NCBI GenBank assembly: GCA_022703505.1
Contig: JAKLDN010000001.1
Coordinates: 155,389-219,388 of the forward strand
From: Spirochaetota bacterium
Lineage (GTDB): Bacteria; Spirochaetota; Spirochaetia; Treponematales; UBA12059
DNA length: 64,000 bases
Direction: 5' to 3'
Part shown: positions 1 to 8,980 of the stretch, in pieces
Numbering within the stretch: the first letter of the stretch is position 1
Layout of the letters: every line of letters begins with the position of its first letter
Translations under genes and position numbers: made by a program
The notes under the pieces: generated by a model
Database searches by the model: none
What the model saw: only the letters and a program-made list of their open reading frames with translations
What the model was told of the DNA's origin: nothing

Positions 1-636
1 GGTCCGGGGCACGGAGGGCTCGGCCTCGATCTTCTTGCGCAGCTGGTTGACGTAGACTCGGAGGCTGTTGTAGTCCCCGGCCATGTCGGGCCCCCATACC
101 TCCCGGAGGATCTGGTTCCGGGTCAGGATCTTCCCGGAATTCCGGACCAGCATCTCCAGGATGGACCATTCGGTCGGGGTCAGGTGCTCCTCGGCCCCGT
201 CCCGGAAGGCTTCCCGGGTGTCGAACCGCACCTCCAGAAGCCCGACCCGCAGGGGCCGGCCCTCCGGAGACCCGAGTCCCCGGTGGCGGACCGCCACCCG
301 GATCCGCGCCATGAGCTCCCCCACCCCGAAGGGCTTGATCAGGTAGTCGTCCGCCCCCGCGTCCAGGAGACCCGTGATCTCCTCCTCGGAATCCCGCACG
401 GACAGGACGATGACGGGGACATCCCCCCGCCTGCGGACGGCCAGGAGGAGGTCCCGGCCGTCCCCGTCCGGAAGGCCCAGATCCAGGAGGACGACGCCCG
501 GCTTGACCGCGCCGAACTGCCTCAGGCCCTCCTCCAGGCCGTCCGCCTCGAAGACCTCGTAGCCCTCCTTTTCCAGGTAGAGCCGGAGGAGCTTCCGTAT
601 CTGGACCTCGTCGTCCACCACGAGGACGGGAATCAC
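1..636 (-). CDS. kdpE: KdpE-type OmpR-family response regulator (3' end beyond window)
   Basis: Reading the minus strand from a GTG at 636 gives an unbroken 212-codon frame. The N-terminal receiver domain opens VIPVLVVDDE, has the phospho-acceptor Asp in VVLLDLGLPDGDG and the conserved Lys in DDYLIKPF. It is followed by an OmpR/PhoB winged helix (LTPTEWSILEMLV, VYVNQLRKKIE). The GTG overlaps the stop of the upstream kinase gene (GTGA), so the pair is translationally coupled. The last 15-20 residues lie off the left edge. The KdpE assignment rests on pairing with a KdpD-like kinase; no kdpFABC genes are visible, so another OmpR-class role is possible. Confidence 0.88.
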   Translation of the reverse strand, partial: MIPVLVVDDEVQIRKLLRLYLEKEGYEVFEADGLEEGLRQFGAVKPGVVLLDLGLPDGDGRDLLLAVRRRGDVPVIVLSVRDSEEEITGLLDAGADDYLIKPFGVGELMARIRVAVRHRGLGSPEGRPLRVGLLEVRFDTREAFRDGAEEHLTPTEWSILEMLVRNSGKILTRNQILREVWGPDMAGDYNSLRVYVNQLRKKIEAEPSVPRT

Positions 637-2555
637 GATTCCTCTTTTCGGGGCAGCCGCAGCTCTATCATGAAACCTCCCCGGTCGCTCCGGGCGGCCC
701 GGGCGGAGCCCCCGTGGGCCTCCACGATGCCCCGGCAGATAGACAGCCCCAGCCCGCAGCCCGGGCGGGCCCCGGTCCGGGATCCCCGGAAGAAGGTATC
801 GAACAGGAGGGGGAGTTCCCGTTCGGATACCCCGGGACCGTCGTCCGAGAAGCGGACGACCGTGGCCCCCGGCACCGATTCGGACCCGACGCGGAGGGTG
901 GAGCCCGGGGGAGTGTAGGCCGAGAAATTCCGCAGGATGTTCCGGAAAACCTGGACCATCAACACAGGGTCCGCGGTGATCTCCGCATCCCGGGCGGATT
1001 CCTCCAGGGTCACGGTTCTCCCGCCCAGGTCGGATTCCAGACCCTCCCGGGCGGCTCCGATCAGCTCCCCTACGTATGCGGTCTCCGGGCGGACGACCAG
1101 CCGCCCCGCCTCCAGGCGGCTCATGGCCAGCAGGTCCTCCACGATCCGGTTGAGCTTGCCCGCGGCGATCATCGTCTCCGAAAGAAGCTCCCCTCTCAGG
1201 GCCGGGTCCTCCGCGGCCCCGGCCTGGAGGGCGCTCACGGAACCCGTGATCGTCGTGAGGGGCGTCCGCAGTTCGTGGGAGACGTGATTCAGGAGGATCC
1301 TGGAAAGCCGGGCGGACTCCCCGGCCAGCTTGTTCCGCTCGTTCTCCTCCGCCAGAAGCTCCCGCTCCAGGGCCAGGGCCAGGTTGCCGGCCAGGGCCGA
1401 CAGGACTTCCCGGTTCTCTCCGTCCAGGGCCCTCTCCCCCGGTCCCGCCGCGTAGAGGATTCCCAGGACCCCGTCCTGGGATCCCAGGGGGATGTACAAC
1501 CTCCCGGGATCGTCCGCGACGCAGACATCGGACTGGAAACACCGGGCCGCGGCGCTCGGATCGAAGCCCGGCGCCGTCGGAGGCCCGCCCCGCACGGGAC
1601 CTCCGGTGTCGAGGGTCCCGTCGGTGCCGCGGAGGAAGACCGAGGCACGCACCCTCATATGCCGTTCCAGGTAGTCCGACGCCAACCGGGCCAACCCGGC
1701 GATATCCCGTTCCCGGGAGACCGCCCGGGTAAAGCCGTACAGGAAGGCCATCCTGCGTTCCCGCAGGGACAGGGCGGACTCCTTCTCCTTTAGCCGGGAG
1801 GTGAGCAGGCCTCCCGCGAAGGCCGCCAGGAAGTACGCCGTGAACATGAGCAGGTCTTCCAGGCTGGCGATCGAGAAGGTCAGGCGGGGAGGTATGAACA
1901 GGAAGTTCCACAGGAGCGAGGATAGGGCCGCGCTGGCCAGGACCGTGATGCGGCCGCATGCGAACGGCAGGGTCATGTTGACCAGGAGGTACAGGATGGA
2001 GACGGACCTGTAACCCAGGGCGGGCTGGGCCAGGTGCCCCAGCAGGGTGATCGAAGCCAGGGCGGCCAGGGCCAGGGGGACTCCCCGCAGCGGTCCGGAG
2101 GAATCTCGGATCTTCAGGGGCCTCCTCACGGACGGAACCGGGGCCTTTCCCCGAAGGATCACCACGTCCAGGTCCCCGGACTCCCGGAGTATGTCCTCCA
2201 TGACGCTGCGCCGGCCCAGGAAGGATCGGTCGGCCTCCTCGGCCTTGCCGATGACCAGGGTGCCGGCGTCCTTGACCCGGGCGTGGCGGACGATGCAGGA
2301 AGCCACGTCCCGGTCCACGGCGGAGAGTATTTCGGCTCCCAGCGTCCGAGCCAGGGCCAGGTTCCGTTCCACCCCCGCGGGATCTTCGTCGCATTCCGGG
2401 TCGTGCACGTGCAGGACCGTCCAGGCGGCTCCCTGCCGGCGGGCGGCGGCGTCGGTCCACCGGATCAGGTACTCGGAGTTGCGACTCCCGGTGACGGCGA
2501 CGAGGAAGTGGTCTCCGAGCCCGGACTCGGAACGGCTCGAAATCGGTTCTTCCAT
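633..2555 (-). CDS. kdpD: KdpD-like sensor histidine kinase lacking the N-terminal KdpD domain
   Basis: 640 aa. Order: universal-stress-protein-like domain (about 15-138), four membrane helices of the DUF4118 KdpD transmembrane unit (about 160-250), GAF-like region (about 280-400), HisKA with phospho-acceptor His427 (NHVSHELRTP), then HATPase with N box (RNILRNFSAY) and G boxes (DDGPGVS, GCGLGLSICRG). Classical KdpD is near 890 aa and begins with a Walker-type KdpD domain; that is absent here and there is no room for it upstream. Role: membrane sensor phosphorylating the KdpE-type regulator. The single ATG sits only 6 nt after a -10-like hexamer, so the transcript may be leaderless. Confidence 0.87.
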   Translation of the reverse strand: MEEPISSRSESGLGDHFLVAVTGSRNSEYLIRWTDAAARRQGAAWTVLHVHDPECDEDPAGVERNLALARTLGAEILSAVDRDVASCIVRHARVKDAGTLVIGKAEEADRSFLGRRSVMEDILRESGDLDVVILRGKAPVPSVRRPLKIRDSSGPLRGVPLALAALASITLLGHLAQPALGYRSVSILYLLVNMTLPFACGRITVLASAALSSLLWNFLFIPPRLTFSIASLEDLLMFTAYFLAAFAGGLLTSRLKEKESALSLRERRMAFLYGFTRAVSRERDIAGLARLASDYLERHMRVRASVFLRGTDGTLDTGGPVRGGPPTAPGFDPSAAARCFQSDVCVADDPGRLYIPLGSQDGVLGILYAAGPGERALDGENREVLSALAGNLALALERELLAEENERNKLAGESARLSRILLNHVSHELRTPLTTITGSVSALQAGAAEDPALRGELLSETMIAAGKLNRIVEDLLAMSRLEAGRLVVRPETAYVGELIGAAREGLESDLGGRTVTLEESARDAEITADPVLMVQVFRNILRNFSAYTPPGSTLRVGSESVPGATVVRFSDDGPGVSERELPLLFDTFFRGSRTGARPGCGLGLSICRGIVEAHGGSARAARSDRGGFMIELRLPRKEES

Positions 2556-2561
2556 GCCCCG

Positions 2562-2638
2562 AGCATAGCACTTCCTAAAAACCTCGTCCCATTAAGGAGA
2601 CGTTAAGAAACCCTGGAGTTTCGTTAAGGATCGATTAA
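2562..2638 (-). promoter_or_regulatory. kdpDE promoter with four 11-bp-phased TTAA boxes
   Basis: A minus-strand -10 element TATGCT lies at 2567-2562. The expected -35 window (about 2585-2590) is poor. Four TTAA cores follow upstream at 2592, 2603, 2624 and 2635, with start-to-start spacings of 11, 21 and 11 bp; flanks resemble CTTAACG. OmpR/PhoB-family regulators are known to bind direct repeats of this period and to substitute for a weak -35. I infer an activator site for the adjacent KdpE-type protein (autoregulation). Confidence 0.6.
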
Positions 2639-2654
2639 AACCGGAGGAACCGGG

Positions 2655-4022
2655 CTATCGGACGAGGACCACCTGCAGGTCGCAGACGTTCGTGTTGGTG
2701 GGCCCGGTGCGTAAAAGGCCGCCGATCCGGTCGAAGAAGGGATAGGAGTCGTTGGCCGCCAGGTAGTCCCGGGGCTTGAGCCCCGCGCCTCGGGCGGCTT
2801 CCAGGAGACCTGTATCCGCGAAGGCCCCCGCGGCGTCCGTCGGCCCGTCGTTTCCGTCCGTGCCCGCCGAGAGGAAGCAGACCCGCTGGGCGAGCCGTCC
2901 CTCCGCGTCGGAAAGGCCCGCCAGGAAGGACAGGGCCATCTCCTGGTTGCGTCCCCCCGTGCCGGTCCCCCGCAGGGTGACCGTGGTCTCCCCCCCGGCG
3001 ATGAGGCAGGCGGGCCTGCTCCGGGGCGTCCCGTCGGCGGCGCAGTCCAGGGCCATGCCCAGGTAGGCCCGGGCGATCTCCCGGGCTTCCCCGGTGATCC
3101 GGGACCCCAGGTAGAGGGTACGGTACCCGAGCTGACGGGCCCGGGCCGCCGCGGCCATGGCCGCCCGGCGGTTCGAGCCCAGCACGATGTTGGCGACCGA
3201 CCGGAAGATCCCGTCCCCGGGCTTGGGGGTGTCCGGCAGGAGGCCGGCCGCCCCGTCCCGGAGCAGGTCGGCCGCGGCGGCGGGGATCTTCTTCTCGATC
3301 CCGAAGCGCCGGATGATCCCCAGGGCGTCGGCCCAGGTGCTCGGGTCGGGGACCGTCGGCCCCGAGGCGATGGAGGCCAGCTCGTCCCCCACGACGTCGG
3401 AGAGGATGAGGGACACGACGGAGGCCGGGGCCAGGATTTCCGCCAGGCGCCCGCCCTTGACCGCGGACAGGTGACGGCGGACCGCGTTGATCTCCCGGAT
3501 GTCCGCCCCGCAGGCCAGGAGCTCCCGGGTGACCGCGGCCTTGTCCGCCAGGGAGAGGGTCCGGCCGTCCCGGTCGTAGGGGGCGCAGAGGATGGCGGAT
3601 CCACCGCCCGAGACGAGCACCAGGACCAGGGTCCGCTCGTCCGCCCCGCGGGCGGCCTCCATCACGGCCCGGGCGGCCCGTACGGAGGTTTCATCCGGCA
3701 CGGGATGGGCGGCCTCCAGGATGCGCACCCGATCGCAGGGCTCCGCGTGGCCCGCCTTGACGGCCACCACCCCGCCGGACAGGCGCTTCCCCAGGACCTC
3801 CTCGGCCCCCCGGGCCATCCGGGCTCCGGCCTTTCCGTAGCCCAGGACCAGGATCCGGTCGAAACGGCCGAGGTCCCAGGAGAGGGGACGGCCGCCTGCG
3901 GCCAGCGTCAGGCGACCTTCCTCCGGTTTCAGCGCGTCCCGGACCATAGGCCGGGGATCCACGCTGGCCACGCCCGCGGCGAAGATATCAGTCGCATCCT
4001 TCCTCAGGCGGGCGTGGTCCAC
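2655..4022 (-). CDS. Glycerate 2-kinase, MOFRL family
   Basis: 455 aa, the usual length for the DUF4147/MOFRL glycerate kinases that phosphorylate D-glycerate to 2-phosphoglycerate. Visible landmarks: LVLGYGKAGARMA near the N terminus, LVSGGGSAIL around 136, INAVRRHLSAVKGG, and the C-terminal MOFRL part (GGETTVTLRG, GGRNQEMALS, LSAGTDGNDG). It starts at a GTG preceded by AAGGAA and lies 10 nt after the GntP permease stop. With the CdaR-type regulator and permease upstream this forms a glycerate uptake and entry-into-glycolysis unit. Confidence 0.9.
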   Translation of the reverse strand: MDHARLRKDATDIFAAGVASVDPRPMVRDALKPEEGRLTLAAGGRPLSWDLGRFDRILVLGYGKAGARMARGAEEVLGKRLSGGVVAVKAGHAEPCDRVRILEAAHPVPDETSVRAARAVMEAARGADERTLVLVLVSGGGSAILCAPYDRDGRTLSLADKAAVTRELLACGADIREINAVRRHLSAVKGGRLAEILAPASVVSLILSDVVGDELASIASGPTVPDPSTWADALGIIRRFGIEKKIPAAAADLLRDGAAGLLPDTPKPGDGIFRSVANIVLGSNRRAAMAAAARARQLGYRTLYLGSRITGEAREIARAYLGMALDCAADGTPRSRPACLIAGGETTVTLRGTGTGGRNQEMALSFLAGLSDAEGRLAQRVCFLSAGTDGNDGPTDAAGAFADTGLLEAARGAGLKPRDYLAANDSYPFFDRIGGLLRTGPTNTNVCDLQVVLVR

Positions 4023-4032
4023 GGCGGGTTCC

Positions 4033-5364
4033 TTACACGAACAGGGACATCACGGCGACGACGAGAGCCGCCACGACACCTTCCACCGCGGTGGCGCTGG
4101 AATAAGCCTTGTAGGCGGTGTTCACGGACATCCCGGAGAACTGGGAGACCACCCAGAAGTAGGAGTCGTTGGCGTGGGACACCACCATGGCACCGGCCCC
4201 GATGGCCACGACCGCCAGGGCGGGATCCAGGCCGATGCTGGCCATCATGGGGGCCAGGATCGTGGAGGTGGTTATGATGGCCACCGTGGAGGACCCCTGG
4301 GCGGTCTTGAGGGCCGCGGCGATGATGAAGGGCAGGAAGACCCCGAGGGACAGGCTGGTGAGGTTCCCCTTGAGGAATTCCACGATGGGGCTGGCGGCGA
4401 TCATGGCGCCGAAGGAGCCGCCCGCCGCGGTGATGACCAGGATGATGGCGGAGTCCTTGATCCCCTGGCCCAGCCAACCGTCCACGGCCTTGCCGAGCTC
4501 GCCCTTCTTGACCAGGAGCAGGCTGCAGAAGACGCCGATCATGAGGGCCGTGACGGGGTCGCCGATGAAGCGGATGAGCTTCTGCAGGGACTGGTCCCCG
4601 AAGGGCTTGGAGGGGAATTCCGCAACGCTCTTCAGGAGAATGAGAACGATGGGAAGCACGATGGGCAGGAAGGAGAGGAAGGTGCTGGGGAGTTTGCCGT
4701 ATTTCTTCACGATGTCGCTGTAGGACTCCTCGACATCCGGCTCGATCTGGTACTTCTTGGCCACCTTGGTCGCCCAGAACAGACCCGCAAGGGACGCGGG
4801 CACCGCGGCGATGAGGCCGAAGAGGATCACCCGGCCCAGGTCCGCGGAGAGGGCGCCCGCCGCGGCGATGGGACCCGGGGTGGGGGGCACCATGGTGTGG
4901 GTGGCGTAGAGGCCCGTGGCCAGGGCCACGGCCATGACCGCCATGGAAGTTCCGGTCTCCTTGGCCAGGGCCTTGTTCAGGGGGTTCAGGATGACGTAGC
5001 CGGAGTCGCAGAACACCGGGATGGACACCACGTAGCCCGCGGCGTTCATGGCCAGGGGGGCGCGGTTCTTGCCCACCAGCTTCAGGATGGCCTGGGTCAT
5101 GGACAGGGCCGCCCCGGTCTTCTCCAGGATCGTGCCCATGATGGTGCCGGCCACGATGACGATGCCGATGTTCGTCAGGGTGCCGCCGAACCCGGTCTTG
5201 ATCTTGCCCACCACGTCCAGGGCGGGCAGTCCGATGGCCAGGCCGAAGGCGAAGGCCACGCCGATCAGGACGAGGAAGGCGTTCACCTTGTATTTCCCCG
5301 TCAGGAATACGATGGCCACCACCGCGACCACCAGCAAAAGCAGAGCTACCGTTCCGGATACCAT
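4033..5364 (-). CDS. GntP-family permease (probable glycerate/gluconate transporter)
   Basis: 443 aa, very hydrophobic, about a dozen membrane helices along the whole length. GntP-type features include VAGTIMGTILEKTGAA, the FCDSGYVILNPL loop, THTMVPPTPGPIAAAG, the TAAGGSFGAMI segment and the C-terminal SHANDSYFWVVSQF. It starts at an ATG with an excellent AGGAGG site. A -10-like TAGAAT is seen about 35 nt upstream (5402-5397), so it may have its own promoter as well as read-through from cdaR. Neighbouring glycerate kinase argues for glycerate or a related sugar acid as substrate; the exact substrate cannot be read from sequence. Confidence 0.85.
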   Translation of the reverse strand: MVSGTVALLLLVVAVVAIVFLTGKYKVNAFLVLIGVAFAFGLAIGLPALDVVGKIKTGFGGTLTNIGIVIVAGTIMGTILEKTGAALSMTQAILKLVGKNRAPLAMNAAGYVVSIPVFCDSGYVILNPLNKALAKETGTSMAVMAVALATGLYATHTMVPPTPGPIAAAGALSADLGRVILFGLIAAVPASLAGLFWATKVAKKYQIEPDVEESYSDIVKKYGKLPSTFLSFLPIVLPIVLILLKSVAEFPSKPFGDQSLQKLIRFIGDPVTALMIGVFCSLLLVKKGELGKAVDGWLGQGIKDSAIILVITAAGGSFGAMIAASPIVEFLKGNLTSLSLGVFLPFIIAAALKTAQGSSTVAIITTSTILAPMMASIGLDPALAVVAIGAGAMVVSHANDSYFWVVSQFSGMSVNTAYKAYSSATAVEGVVAALVVAVMSLFV

Positions 5365-5445
5365 GGGCTCCTCCTTGGGTAAGGCGAGAATGGATGATTC
5401 TAAGACCGGAATCCGGCTTTGGTCACTGGGAACTGCGCATCCGTT

Positions 5446-6696
5446 TCAAAGATGCTCCTGTGCATCTTGCACAGTACCGCCCCGCAATTTCAGATAGGCC
5501 GCCATGGACCGGGAGAGGGACAGTGCGCCGGCGTCGGCCCGGGGGTCGCAACCCAGGAAGGAGGACAACCTCGCGAGCCGGGCGGAGAGAGTGTTGCGGT
5601 GGACACCCAGCCGGGCCGCGGCCTCCTTCGCGTTGAATCCCGAGGCTTCCAGGGCTTTTAAGGTGGGGGCCAGGGTCCGTCGGAGCTCCGCGGGCGCCCG
5701 GGCCGCGATCGAGGCCAGGGCGTCGTCCAGGACGATCCGGGGAGTCCGGGCCAGGAAATAGTCGTCCAGGTGGTCCAGGATCAGGACCGGCCCGTCCCCG
5801 GGGGGGACGGGGAACCGGGAGGCCAGCCACAGGGCCTGGCGGTAGCTCCCGCGATACCGGGAGAAGTCGCCTTGGGGGGAACCGGCAAAGCACGTCACCT
5901 TGGGGATGCCGGCCGCCCGGGAGAAGGCCCCGCAGTACGCCTGGACCTCCCCGCGGTAGGCGGCCAGGATGCCCGGGACCCGCTCCTCCGGAGCCTCGAC
6001 CCTCTCGGTGCCCAGCCTGCGGAACACCAGGAGGGACCCGTCTGGCAGGGCGCTGGCTATATCCTGGGCGTCATGGGCGCCCCGGGCCTTGGCCTGGGCC
6101 AGGGCATCCTCGGGCCCCTTGCCCGGGGGCAGCCTGAGGAGGAGCGCTGCGCGTTCGATCGCCGGGTCGTAGCCCAGCTTGCCGGCCAAGGCCAGCACGG
6201 CGGATTCGGGGACGGCTTCCTCGTACAGGAGGTAGGCCATCAGGGAGGACTTGCGGGTCCTGCGGTTCAGGACCGCCTCCCGCATGGACTCTAGCTCGAT
6301 CATGGACTCCACGCTGGTCTTGACCGCCTGGGCCAGGTCCCCCACGACCTGGGGATCCCCGGTCACCCCGACCACCCCCAGCACCTCCCCCCGGACTTCC
6401 AGGGGCAGGTTCACCCCGGGCTTCGTGCCCTCGGGCAGGTGGTCCCCGGGGGAGATCCTCTCCTCCCGGCTTCCGGATTCCAGGAGGTGACGGGCCGCTG
6501 CGTGATAGGTTCCGACCCGGGCCGGGTCCCGGCTGGCTATGATGACCCCCTCCCGGTCCATGATGTTGATGTTGTAGTCCAGGCGCTCCCCGAGCTTGCG
6601 CAGGAAGGCGCCGGCCGTCTCCGCGTCCAGGCGGAGCCGCTCCCCCGGGGTTGCCGGATTGGAGGTACCGCCCGAGGCTTCCCGATCAGGGGACAT
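5446..6696 (-). CDS. cdaR: CdaR-family sugar-diacid/glycerate utilisation regulator
   Basis: About 416 aa. N-terminal sugar-diacid recognition domain (AGAFLRKLGERLDYNINIMDREGVIIASRDPAR), a middle segment, and a C-terminal PucR/CdaR-type HTH (FNAKEAAARLGVHRNTLSARL). CdaR proteins activate glycerate, glucarate and galactarate genes, matching the downstream GntP and glycerate kinase. Two in-frame ATGs exist (6705 and 6696). GGAAGGA abuts the first and is 9 nt from the second, so I prefer 6696. Either way the start lies inside the 3' end of the upstream EFR1 gene, implying co-transcription. Confidence 0.85.
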   Translation of the reverse strand: MSPDREASGGTSNPATPGERLRLDAETAGAFLRKLGERLDYNINIMDREGVIIASRDPARVGTYHAAARHLLESGSREERISPGDHLPEGTKPGVNLPLEVRGEVLGVVGVTGDPQVVGDLAQAVKTSVESMIELESMREAVLNRRTRKSSLMAYLLYEEAVPESAVLALAGKLGYDPAIERAALLLRLPPGKGPEDALAQAKARGAHDAQDIASALPDGSLLVFRRLGTERVEAPEERVPGILAAYRGEVQAYCGAFSRAAGIPKVTCFAGSPQGDFSRYRGSYRQALWLASRFPVPPGDGPVLILDHLDDYFLARTPRIVLDDALASIAARAPAELRRTLAPTLKALEASGFNAKEAAARLGVHRNTLSARLARLSSFLGCDPRADAGALSLSRSMAAYLKLRGGTVQDAQEHL

Positions 6697-7798
6697 CCCG
6701 GACATTCCTTCCCGGCTGGAACCCCGGCGCCCGGTACCGGCCGAACCTCTGCGTGAAGCCCCGGGAGAAGAGGGAGCCGAAGGCCCCGCTTCGTTCCAGG
6801 GCGCGCAGGACCGCGTCCAGGGGTCCCGCCTGAAGGAGGCTGAACCCGAGATAGAGGGCCAGGCCGGCCGCGAAAGCGCCGATCCCGCCCGACCGCCCGC
6901 CCCGCCCGGATGCGGTTTCCAGGAGGGCGCGGGCCGCGGGGCCCGACAGGAAGAGGGCCGCGACGTTCAGACCCAGCACCAGGACCAGTCGGGCGTAGGA
7001 GGTCTGGATGGCCCGCTCGGGGCAGAGGTTGATGCAGCGGTTGCAGCCGGAGCACGCCGTGGTCCAGGCGGGCCGGGCTCCGGTCATGCGGATCGCCGCG
7101 GACGGGCAGGTCCGGGCGCAGAGCCCGCAGGAGGTGCAGGATCCGTCCGCGACGAAGAGCCGGGCCAGGAGGCGGCGGCCGAAGGTCCGGAACCCTCGGG
7201 CCAGGAGGGGGCCGAGCGCGCGGGAGACGGGTCCGCGCCGTACCGAGCCGGCCGGGAGCCCGGGAGAGTCCGTTCCGCCGCCGGCCAGGGCGGCGGCCAG
7301 GCGGACGCCGAACTCCCGGGCTTGCCCGTCACCCAGGCTCGTCATGGCAGCCCGGGCCGCCTCATCCTCGGGGGGCGAAACTTGGGTCCAGTTTTCCGGA
7401 TAACTGGCCTCTACCGATCCGACCGGAACGGCGCCTTTCCGGACCAGGATCCGGAGGGCTTCCGGAACCGCGGTCCCGCTCCAGCCGTTCACGACCCGAC
7501 CCTTCGCGGCGGTCGCCCCGCAGGCGCAGAGGACGGCGGCCCGAAGTCCGGGGAGCCCGGGCAGGGAGCGAAGGGCCCGGAGGACGGGCCGGGGCGCGGA
7601 AAAGCCCAGGGCCGGGAACCCCAGCACCAGAAGGTCGTTCTCCCGAAGGCACTGCAGGGCGGAACCCAGGGACGGTCCTCCGGCGCGGATCTCGAGCCAC
7701 TCCGCCTCCCACCCCGAGGCCTCTAGCCCCTCGGCGACCTTCTCCAGCGCCCTCAGGGTGTTCCCGGTCCCCGTGTAGTACGCGAACAACGCCTTCAT
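6686..7798 (-). CDS. EFR1-type flavodoxin-like ferredoxin protein
   Basis: 370 aa. The N terminus MKALFAYYTGTGNTLR is a flavodoxin FMN-phosphate loop. Two 4Fe-4S motifs follow: CTSCGLCARTCP and CSGCNRCINLCP. The last third is hydrophobic with two or three likely membrane helices. This is the architecture of EFR1-family electron-transfer proteins common in anaerobes; the physiological partner is unknown. The 3' end overlaps the cdaR start, so it may be first gene of the glycerate operon, though a functional link is not obvious. Confidence 0.82.
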   Translation of the reverse strand: MKALFAYYTGTGNTLRALEKVAEGLEASGWEAEWLEIRAGGPSLGSALQCLRENDLLVLGFPALGFSAPRPVLRALRSLPGLPGLRAAVLCACGATAAKGRVVNGWSGTAVPEALRILVRKGAVPVGSVEASYPENWTQVSPPEDEAARAAMTSLGDGQAREFGVRLAAALAGGGTDSPGLPAGSVRRGPVSRALGPLLARGFRTFGRRLLARLFVADGSCTSCGLCARTCPSAAIRMTGARPAWTTACSGCNRCINLCPERAIQTSYARLVLVLGLNVAALFLSGPAARALLETASGRGGRSGGIGAFAAGLALYLGFSLLQAGPLDAVLRALERSGAFGSLFSRGFTQRFGRYRAPGFQPGRNVRDVP

Positions 7799-7872
7799 CC
7801 GCCCCTTCCTCCGATCGGCACTCGCCGCGCACAGAGTACCACGGGGGCCGGGATTTGTCCGGAATCACGCCC

Positions 7873-7901
7873 TTGACTTACGCGGGGTGCCGGAGTATGC
7901 C
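7873..7901 (+). promoter_or_regulatory. Sigma-70-type promoter of the DUF523/DUF1722 gene
   Basis: TTGACT at 7873-7878, a 17-bp spacer, and TATGCC at 7896-7901, ending 25 nt before the ATG at 7927. Confidence 0.65.
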
Positions 7902-7926
7902 GATACGGGTATCCGAAGGAGCCGCC

Positions 7927-8931
7927 ATGCACCCACGCCCCAAGCTCTTCGTTTCCCGCTGTCTCGGGTTCGAGGCCTGCCGCTACAACGGCGCGGTCAT
8001 CGAGGATCCCCTGGTCGCCAAGCTGGCCGGCTTTTGCGACGTCACGACGGCCTGCCCCGAAAAGGACACGGGCCTGGGGGTTCCCCGGGATCCCGTACGC
8101 CTGGCCCGTGCGGGAGGCGGGATTCGGATGATCCAGCCCGCCTCGGGCCGGGACCATACGGACGCCATGACGGCCTTCTGCGCGGCCAAGGCCGCGGAGC
8201 TGGCCGGGACGGCCCCCGGATCGGCCCGCCCGCCCGAGGGCCTTCCCGCCGTGGACGGTGCGGTGCTCAAGTCCCGGTCACCCTCCTGCGGAATGAAGGA
8301 CGTGAAGGTCTACCGCTCCACGGAGCCGGGAGCCATGGCGGACGTCGGGATCGGGCTTTTCGGGCAAGCGGTCCTGTCCGCCCTGGGCGGGGCCCCCGTG
8401 GAGGACGAGGGCCGCCTCAAGAACTACACGATCCGGGAACATTTCCTGTCCGGCCTCTTCGCCCGGGCCCGGTTCCGCGCCGTCGCCGAGTCCGGAGGTC
8501 CCCGGGAGCTCTCGGAGTTCCAGGCCCGGCACAAACTCCTCTTCCTGGCGGTCAATCAGGCGTCCATGCGCAGACTCGGCCGGATCGCGGCCAACCTGGA
8601 AAGACACCCCTTCCCGGCGGTCCTGTCGGAGTACGGGGCGGAACTGGGCACGATGTTCGGGAGCCCGGCCAAGCCGGGGGGCGTCATCAACACGGCCCTG
8701 CACGCCTTCGGCGGCTTCTCGGAGCGCCTGTCGCCGTTGGAACGGAAGTACTTCCTGGACGCCGTCGAGGAGTACCGGGACGAGCGCATCCCCGCCTCCG
8801 CCCTCTTCACCCTGCTCAAGGCCTGGGCCGTCCGCTTCGAGGTGCGCTACCTCCTGGACCAGGTCTTCCTGGACCCCTTCCCCAAGGAACTGGTGGAAAT
8901 CACGGATTCCGGGAAGGGTCGGGACCGATAG
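7927..8931 (+). CDS. DUF523 plus DUF1722 (YbgA-like) protein
   Basis: 334 aa from an ATG preceded by AAGGAG; a longer upstream frame lacks a ribosome site. The N-terminal DUF523 part has paired cysteines (SRCLGFEACRYNGA, TTACPEKDTGLGVPR, SPSCGMKDVKVY). The C-terminal DUF1722/YbgA part has LSEFQARHKLLFLAVNQ. Such fusions often sit near photolyase or thiol-metabolism genes, but no such neighbour is present here. The conserved cysteines suggest metal or cluster binding. The precise biochemical role is not established. Confidence 0.85.
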   Translation: MHPRPKLFVSRCLGFEACRYNGAVIEDPLVAKLAGFCDVTTACPEKDTGLGVPRDPVRLARAGGGIRMIQPASGRDHTDAMTAFCAAKAAELAGTAPGSARPPEGLPAVDGAVLKSRSPSCGMKDVKVYRSTEPGAMADVGIGLFGQAVLSALGGAPVEDEGRLKNYTIREHFLSGLFARARFRAVAESGGPRELSEFQARHKLLFLAVNQASMRRLGRIAANLERHPFPAVLSEYGAELGTMFGSPAKPGGVINTALHAFGGFSERLSPLERKYFLDAVEEYRDERIPASALFTLLKAWAVRFEVRYLLDQVFLDPFPKELVEITDSGKGRDR

Positions 8932-8980
8932 GTCGCCGATCCGGACGGAGCGGACGCCAGGCGTTGGCCGCGCGCCTCCC

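Noticed and set aside
2556..2654. Missing KdpD N-terminal domain caused by an upstream frameshift
   Set aside because: Only 99 nt separate the start from the next gene and these hold a promoter and phased TTAA boxes, not coding sequence.
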